From Lachnospiraceae bacterium MD308 (GTDB lineage: Bacteria > Bacillota > Clostridia > Lachnospirales > Lachnospiraceae), in assembly GCA_000403475.2 (NCBI GenBank), contig KE159795.1, positions 410,561 through 474,560 on the forward strand: DNA of 64,000 nt, written 5' to 3'. The position numbers and the translations under genes were made by a program. Positions 59,592-64,000 of the stretch are shown in pieces (positions within the stretch are counted from its first letter, which is position 1; the number at the start of each line of letters is the position of its first letter). The notes under the pieces are model-generated. The model was not told where the DNA came from and searched no databases. It saw only the letters and a list, made by a program, of their open reading frames with translations.

Positions 59592-61178
59592 TTAAAGTTC
59601 CATATTCTGTTGTTTCTTTGGTGTCTGCTGCTGTTTCTGTGCTTCCCTCTGTCTGGCGGCTTCGGTTTTCCAGCTTAATGTCTGTGCAATGGACGGCTTC
59701 TTTCCCGGCTCGGCGGTGGCTCTCCGCTGTTCTGGCGGGAGTACCTGATTGAGCCAGTTCCGCACGTCACGGAGTACCTTCACATCTGCCTGAACCGTTT
59801 CCAGTTCCTTCTTCTGTCCAGGCAGAGCGGCGGCAAGCTGTTCCCGTTCCACTTCCAAATCTTTGCGGGAGTAGGTATTGCCTTTCAGGTTTGCCTTAAA
59901 ATATCGGATGGCGGCATGGTAAGCGTCCAGTTCCTCCCGATGGCTCTCTGCAAACTTCTCTTTTTTCTTTTTCCAGCCGATAGCGGCATATTCCGCATGG
60001 ACTGGCTTGGTGGCTTCGTATTTGTCAATATAGGATAGCATGGTGTTGATGGCTTTTATCCGCTTCTCACTTTTTTTCATGCTCCCCATGATGGAAACGG
60101 CACTTTGGCTGATTTCGTCCAGCCGGGTGTCAAGGCTCTCTATGGTAGTGATTTCTTTTCCCCGCAGAAAATCCATAGCCGCCTGCACTTTATTGAAGTC
60201 GGCAACAGTGCCTTTTAACTTCCCTTTGGAAGTCCAGTCGGCACGCTGCCCGCTCCGCAGTTCTAAATACTGGTGGAGCAGTTCCGGGAGTGTCGGCTCC
60301 CTGTCCTGTTCCAATGCTTCCAGCAGCATGGCTTTTTTCTCCTTTAAATCGGCAATCCAGCCTTTTAAGTGGCGTACCATCTGGCGGATGGACTGCATAA
60401 GGGAGTTGGCGGCTTTAATGTCCCGGTTCAGGTTGCCGATGTTGGTCTGGATTCCTTTCTTTTCCATCTGGCAGACGGCTGCCCCCATGTGGACGGTGGG
60501 GATTTTATCAATCCCTTGTCGGGCATAGGAGCGCAGGTCAAGCCGTTCCGGGCGGTGATTGGCTTCTAAGTAGCGGTTAGCCGTGTCCGCCCATCCCTGC
60601 CGCCAGATTTCAGCATACTTCTGGTCGTTCCAGTCTACCGTATTCTCCTTGTGACTTTTCCACCTGCCGGACGGGAGCCGGATTCTTTCGCCGTTCTCGT
60701 CAAGGTCGTATACCTTGCGGCACTTGGGGAGCCATTTGCCTTTTTCGTCCATTGCCCGCATGGTGAGCAGGATATGGGCGTGGGGGTTGCCGTCCCCCTT
60801 GTCGTGGATGGCAAAGTCGGCTATCATGCCTTTGGAAACAAAAAACTCCCGGCAATAGTCACGGATAAGGTCGGCATACTGTTCTGATGGGAGTTCCCTT
60901 GGGATGGCAAGCACGAACCTCCGGGCAAGTTGGGAGTTCCATTGTTTTTCCTGTGCTTCGGCGGAGTTCCATAAGGTATTGCGGTCTGCAAACTCTGGCG
61001 GCACATGGGGCGGGAGCATGATTTCCTTGTGGGTGACTTCGGTTTTATAGGGATAGTATTTCTGTTCTTGGTCGTATTCAGAGAACAGCTTCTCGCCGCT
61101 CTGGTAGGCGGCGGCAGAAACAGCGGATTCATTGTTGCTCCGCTTAATGATGGTGATTTTACAATGCGGGCATGGCAA
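59592..61178 (-). CDS. MobA/MobL-family relaxase
   Basis: 528 residues. The relaxase domain (about 1-240) starts CHCKITIIKRSNNESAVSAA with the tyrosine in AAYQSGEKL, and carries the metal-binding histidines in GDGNPHAHILLTMR. ALCEMEKKGI-like HMGAAVCQMEKKGIQTNIG closes it. The remainder is long helical, coiled-coil sequence (LKEKKAMLLEALEQDREPTL, DLEVEREQLAAALPGQKKEL). The enzyme nicks oriT and starts transfer. A GNAT gene and a long intergenic hairpin are upstream. The gene appears intact. Confidence 0.92.
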   Translation of the reverse strand: MPCPHCKITIIKRSNNESAVSAAAYQSGEKLFSEYDQEQKYYPYKTEVTHKEIMLPPHVPPEFADRNTLWNSAEAQEKQWNSQLARRFVLAIPRELPSEQYADLIRDYCREFFVSKGMIADFAIHDKGDGNPHAHILLTMRAMDEKGKWLPKCRKVYDLDENGERIRLPSGRWKSHKENTVDWNDQKYAEIWRQGWADTANRYLEANHRPERLDLRSYARQGIDKIPTVHMGAAVCQMEKKGIQTNIGNLNRDIKAANSLMQSIRQMVRHLKGWIADLKEKKAMLLEALEQDREPTLPELLHQYLELRSGQRADWTSKGKLKGTVADFNKVQAAMDFLRGKEITTIESLDTRLDEISQSAVSIMGSMKKSEKRIKAINTMLSYIDKYEATKPVHAEYAAIGWKKKKEKFAESHREELDAYHAAIRYFKANLKGNTYSRKDLEVEREQLAAALPGQKKELETVQADVKVLRDVRNWLNQVLPPEQRRATAEPGKKPSIAQTLSWKTEAARQREAQKQQQTPKKQQNMEL

Positions 61179-61325
61179 GTGTGCGCCCTCCTTTCTCCCG
61201 GATTCCGGGCAAAAAAATAGCAGGATACCTTTTCAGATTTCCTGCTTGGGTGTGCCGCTGGTGGGCGGCGGGTTATTTAGTTCTTTGATAGGCTGTTAGT
61301 TCGACAAATCGAAAGTTGTTAAACT

Positions 61326-61808
61326 TTATTTCATCACTTTCTGCATTTTATACTGACCTTCTAACCTGTTTTTAGGATTATCAATTTTAACAATATGAAA
61401 CCCGCACTTATTGACATAGAAATTATGATTTCTACTCGAAAAAATAGGTGTTTCTGTTTCCCAAATCTCTGTATCAGGATATAATTTTTCAATCATATTC
61501 CACACCTTTATTCCCAATCCCTGATTTTCATAAGCCGGGTCAATAAAAATATTCCCCAGAAAGTTGTGATTATTTTCATTTATCCACAAGATTACTCCAC
61601 CAATCAACTGTTCATTTAGAGAAATACAATATGAAGAAGAATCGTTATGTAATCCCCATTTTCTTAAAAACTCTCCATTGTTATATCCATCTGGCCCGCC
61701 TTTTTCCTTACCAAGATGTATTCTTGTATCTTCATCAAAAGCCCGCTCCATTATTTTAGTTAATGTATCTATATGTAATTCCTCTAATCTAATGAGTTTT
61801 AGTTCCAT
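61326..61808 (-). CDS. GNAT-family N-acetyltransferase
   Basis: 160 residues, A+T-rich compared with the rest of the element. ELKLIRLEELHIDTLTKIME, FLGNIFIDPAYENQGLGIKV with the acetyl-CoA loop, and FYVNKCGFHIVKIDNPKN at the end. The substrate is unknown; some such genes on mobile elements confer drug or toxin resistance, but nothing here allows that claim. SD AAAGGAG precedes the ATG. It is a cargo gene inserted between relaxase and small element genes. Confidence 0.88.
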   Translation of the reverse strand: MELKLIRLEELHIDTLTKIMERAFDEDTRIHLGKEKGGPDGYNNGEFLRKWGLHNDSSSYCISLNEQLIGGVILWINENNHNFLGNIFIDPAYENQGLGIKVWNMIEKLYPDTEIWETETPIFSSRNHNFYVNKCGFHIVKIDNPKNRLEGQYKMQKVMK

Positions 61809-62064
61809 ATCCGTTCTCCTTTCAGCTTGGTTAATTCCGATTTTTCACTAACTCCATTATACGTTATCCCGTTGAAAAAGTGTAGCTGAATTTCGGAAAA
61901 CTTGTCGGACGGAAATAGTTTTCAACGCAAGGTAGTTCCGGGCGGCAAGTCTACAAAGGGGTAGCTGGCGGAGCCAGCGCAGGGGAAGGGTAGCTTCCCC
62001 TGTGATGATTGGAGCAGATTGAAAATCTACGAAAATCATCTGCTGTCCGCAGGACGCTCCCGGC

Positions 62065-62106
62065 AGGGCGCAATGCACCACTTTCCCAAGTGGTGCATTG
62101 CGCCCT
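62065..62106. repeat. Perfect 19-bp hairpin, candidate oriT or regulatory structure
   Basis: Arms at 62065-62083 and 62088-62106 with a TCCC loop. It lies in a gap of 340 bases (61809-62149) without a gene, upstream of the relaxase. No T-tract follows on the minus strand beyond GCC ends. Mobilisable elements often carry oriT hairpins near the relaxase gene; a bidirectional terminator is the other option. Confidence 0.55.
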
Positions 62107-62149
62107 CTTTCAGAGGGGAGTTTTTCGGGTTTCTGCTTTTCCGGCATTT

Positions 62150-62665
62150 TTACCGTTCTTGCTGTTTGGGCTTCTTGTCGGGATAGATTTCCCCGGCAAC
62201 TACAGCGGCGTGACTTTTTATCTTGATTTCTCCTTCCTGCTCGCTCCGTTTTGCGTTCCGGTAGCCTTCATCGGAAAGGTAGAATCGGAACCGCTCCCCC
62301 TTAAAACCGACAAAGCATTGCTTCTGTACTTCCAACATAATCATGTGGCGGGTTTCCGGGCGGAACCGTTCTTTCCCTGACAGGTCATGCCCCTGTAAAA
62401 CCTGCTCCTGTACTTTTGCCGCCGCAAGACGTTGACGTATAGAATTGTCACGTTCTGCCAGGAAGCGTGCCTTTGTAGCAGCTATAAACTGGCTGCACTC
62501 CGGTTCCGGTATCCTGTCCAATCTTCGGATGGCGTTCTCCATGATTGCTTTTGCCATCAAATCCTTGATTACCGGCACGGTTTCTTTCATGGCTGCAAGG
62601 GTTTCCGCTTTTGTTGGTGCGGCATATTGACAGATAATATCCAGTTCATTTTTTGTGAATTTCAT
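62150..62665 (-). CDS. Uncharacterised conserved element protein
   Basis: 171 residues, helical and basic. The first half is MKFTKNELDIICQYAAPTKA, ETLAAMKETVPVIKDLMAKA and ENAIRRLDRIPEPECSQFIA. The second half is rich in charged residues (MIMLEVQKQCFVGFKGERFR). Proteins of this kind accompany MobL relaxases in Lachnospiraceae elements; I recognise no domain. It overlaps the DUF3847 gene by four bases (ATGA), so the two are made together. Confidence 0.75.
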   Translation of the reverse strand: MKFTKNELDIICQYAAPTKAETLAAMKETVPVIKDLMAKAIMENAIRRLDRIPEPECSQFIAATKARFLAERDNSIRQRLAAAKVQEQVLQGHDLSGKERFRPETRHMIMLEVQKQCFVGFKGERFRFYLSDEGYRNAKRSEQEGEIKIKSHAAVVAGEIYPDKKPKQQER

Positions 62666-62955
62666 TCGGTGTCCTCCTTTCGGTTTTCTGCAAGAACCTG
62701 TTCTACAAGGCGTGTTGTATCACTCCAATGGAACAGTATTTTCAAGATAGTGCTAACCTGTTCGTCCGTCACGGATTCCGGGCAGGGGAGATGGCTTTCC
62801 AGCATTGCCCCTCTGGTACAGAGCCGGTGTGTCCGTTCTTTCCGGTTCAGCGTCTTTATCTGGTGTTCCAGCATTTTTTCTTTATGCTCTGCCCGCCGCA
62901 GTTTCGCTTCGGTCTTTGCAATCTCCTGATTCAGTTTTTCCAGTTTTTCATGCAT
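62662..62955 (-). CDS. DUF3847-like small element protein
   Basis: 97 residues from the ATG at 62955 (GGAGG nine bases upstream). Coiled coil EKLEKLNQEIAKTEAKLRRA is followed by KMLEHQIKTLNRKERTHRLC and TRGAMLESHLP. The KxRTHRLxxRGAxLE motif is the mark of DUF3847 proteins, found only on integrative elements of Firmicutes, with unknown role. It overlaps the RepA-like gene by eight bases and couples by ATGA to the next gene. Confidence 0.85.
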   Translation of the reverse strand: MHEKLEKLNQEIAKTEAKLRRAEHKEKMLEHQIKTLNRKERTHRLCTRGAMLESHLPCPESVTDEQVSTILKILFHWSDTTRLVEQVLAENRKEDTE

Positions 62956-63286
62956 GGGCGGTGTCCTCCTTGGGAAGCAGGATATAAATATGGCTGACCT
63001 CCCCAACACCCTGACGGACACGCATTATCATTCCGGCTTGTTCCAACTCATTCAGGGAGCGTTTGCAGGTCTGTGGGCTTCGGGAAAGTGCCGCCGCAAG
63101 TTTGGTAATGGGGAATCGGATAAATAAGATTCCGTTGCTGTCCGGGATTCCTCTTGTCAGGATTTCATCCAGAAGTCGGGCATACATGACCTTTGCCGTA
63201 TTGCTGACCGGCAGCCTAAGCATGACCTTTGGAAGCGGCATACAGGGCGGCAGGGGTGTTCCGGTTATCATAAATTCATAATTCAT
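62948..63286 (-). CDS. RepA N-terminal-domain protein (putative replication initiator)
   Basis: 112 residues from the ATG at 63286 (GGAGG ten bases upstream). PLPKVMLRLPVSNTAKVMYA and RLLDEILTRGIPDSNGILFI lead to FPITKLAAALSRSPQTCKRS and LNELEQAGMIMRVRQGVGEV, a winged helix-turn-helix as in the RepA N-terminal family of Firmicutes plasmid initiators. Only the DNA-binding domain is present, as usual on integrative elements. Direct repeats that look like iterons lie about 200 bases upstream. Confidence 0.8.
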   Translation of the reverse strand: MNYEFMITGTPLPPCMPLPKVMLRLPVSNTAKVMYARLLDEILTRGIPDSNGILFIRFPITKLAAALSRSPQTCKRSLNELEQAGMIMRVRQGVGEVSHIYILLPKEDTAHA

Positions 63287-63466
63287 TGGGCGGTGTCCTC
63301 CTTTTGGCTCGTTTGGATAGATAGCGGGGGCAGTCGATAATGACAGCCCGGAAACTCTGCTTGCACCCATGCTGACATTTCCGGCAGAGTTCGTTATAGC
63401 TTCTACGCCCCGGTCGTTCAGGAAGAAAGCAAGTTCTTTCTTCAACTTTTTTGACATTCTCGGCAT
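63276..63466 (-). pseudogene. Cys-rich small element protein, probably frameshifted
   Basis: One frame starts at ATG 63466 (or 63457) with MSKKLKKELAFFLNDRG. The next frame continues RRSYNELCRKCQHGCKQSFR and ends CPRYLSKRAKRRTPPNEL at 63276. Adding one base in the C4 run (plus strand 63408-63411) would join them into a protein of about 60 residues. As I recall, small conserved element proteins have just this joined form, with a CxxC...C zinc-knuckle pattern. A sequencing error in the homopolymer is also possible. Confidence 0.5.
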
Positions 63467-63484
63467 AGTGCAAATTCCGCACGA

Positions 63485-63566
63485 ACGGCGTAGCCATTCC
63501 GCTTCCGACGGCGTAATCATTCCACAGTAACGGCGTGCTCATTCCGCTTCAAACGGCGTATCTTCC
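63485..63566 (-). repeat. Iteron-like direct repeats upstream of the RepA-like gene
   Basis: ACGGCGT starts at 63485, 63508, 63530 and 63553, each of the first three followed by a CATTCC block. Spacings of 23, 22 and 23 bases are close to two helical turns. Such an array next to a RepA N-terminal protein suggests an origin of replication or an autoregulatory site. Confidence 0.6.
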
Positions 63567-63619
63567 TTTATACTTTGAGATGGAACAAGCAGATCAGAGT
63601 GTAAAGAAAGGAGCATGTC

Positions 63620-64000
63620 ATGCAAAGTTACACTACTATTATCGGCGTTGTAGAACTACGCCTACAAAAACAGAGTTACACCACTGTACAAAAGCGTTAT
63701 TCCATCGGATCCAGTACAGTGACGCTCATTATGAAACGCTTTAAAGAATTAGGACTTTCTCTTGATGATTTGAAGAGGACGGAACCTGTAAAAGTGGAGA
63801 AGGCATTTTATCCGCCAGAAAATCTCCGCCATCAAGATATTCCTCTCCCTGATTTTGAAGCAATCCATGACCGTATGATCGCCATGGGGAAAAATGCGGA
63901 TCTGGGATTCTTGTGGTTGGAATACAAGGAGCAACACCCAGATGGATATCAGCAGTCACAGTTTTATCATTTATACCGCCGATTTATGGAAGAGAATTAT
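63620..64000 (+). CDS. istA: IS21-family transposase IstA, N-terminal part (cut by window edge)
   Basis: 127 codons up to the window end, plus strand. ELRLQKQSYTTVQKRYSIGS then STVTLIMKRFKELGLSLDDL is the HTH start; DFEAIHDRMIAMGKNADLGF and LWLEYKEQHPDGYQQSQFYH lead to LYRRFMEENY, the typical IS21 IstA start before the DDE core. SD AAGGAG lies seven bases upstream. The element is in opposite orientation to the integrative element genes and probably interrupts or ends it. The left terminal repeat should lie within about 63560-63600 but was not identified. Confidence 0.9.
   Translation, partial: MQSYTTIIGVVELRLQKQSYTTVQKRYSIGSSTVTLIMKRFKELGLSLDDLKRTEPVKVEKAFYPPENLRHQDIPLPDFEAIHDRMIAMGKNADLGFLWLEYKEQHPDGYQQSQFYHLYRRFMEENY

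Larger units (their letters stand above)
55500..63619 (-). mobile_element. Integrative mobilisable/conjugative element with Tn916-type integrase (left part)
   Basis: It contains integrase and excisionase at the left end, VapE-like and CHC2 primase-like replication genes, a MobA/MobL relaxase, a GNAT cargo gene, small conserved element proteins, a RepA-like gene and iteron-like repeats. No conjugation channel genes are seen; they may lie beyond the window or be absent. An IS21 element begins where the element would continue. Confidence 0.75.

Noticed and set aside
61857-62147. Minus-strand 96-codon frame upstream of the relaxase region
   Set aside because: It runs through the perfect hairpin and has no domain or ribosome site; judged non-coding.

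Overview
The window looks like a chromosomal stretch of an anaerobic, low-to-mid GC Gram-positive bacterium of the Lachnospiraceae (class Clostridia). Supporting signs are GGAGG-type ribosome binding sites, frequent GTG/TTG starts, an ECF-type vitamin/metabolite transporter, DUF6070 and DUF4366-like proteins, and mobile DNA typical of gut Clostridia. No rRNA, tRNA or CRISPR array was seen. Nearly every gene lies on the minus strand, so transcription runs from high to low coordinates.

Host region 1 (1-9,100): an ECF sigma factor, its membrane anti-sigma factor and the start of an FtsX-like ABC permease form one operon. A second, complete permease/ATPase pair and a membrane-bound XRE regulator follow. 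The sigma operon and the second permease share the same unusual promoter motif, which suggests one regulon. A broken DUF3800 gene with a structured leader sits between them on the plus strand. Host region 2 (9,267-18,944): a ten-gene unit holds an ECF transporter (S, T and two ATPases), two M20 peptidases, an M24 peptidase, an amidohydrolase, a GATase1-like protein and a LacI repressor. It is preceded by a good promoter with a LacI-type operator just downstream. Host region 3 (19,031-27,340): a response regulator, two hybrid histidine kinases (one fused to a DegV fatty-acid-binding domain) and a Crp/Fnr regulator, then a DUF6070 gene with BlaI/MecI-like operators.

Prophage remnant (about 28,034-49,804): an HK97/siphovirus-type structural module, from packaging to tail, with no integrase, repressor, replication genes or intact lysis cassette. 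It is eroded: the terminase ATPase half is gone and the remainder is fused in frame to a C5-DNA methyltransferase, a radical-SAM gene carries an in-frame amber codon, and the lysin and PAPS-reductase genes appear to have lost internal segments. A+T-rich cassettes sit inside the structural genes: an HNH protein and a HEPN-type protein, each with a promoter and terminator of its own, and a YjdF (DUF2992)/HEAT/GNAT group with a probable azaaromatic riboswitch. The HNH and HEPN cassettes are the best candidates for undescribed defence or accessory functions.

Right flank (50,186-55,458): a SymE-like gene, an rlmD-like 3' remnant, a full-length YhcG-type nuclease, rlmD, a NYN/LOTUS protein and a low-molecular-weight tyrosine phosphatase. 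From about 55,500 to 63,600 lies a mobile element with a Tn916-type integrase/excisionase, a VapE-like ATPase, a CHC2 primase-like protein, a MobA/MobL relaxase and a RepA-like protein preceded by iteron-like repeats. The start of an IS21-family transposase gene on the plus strand runs off the right edge.
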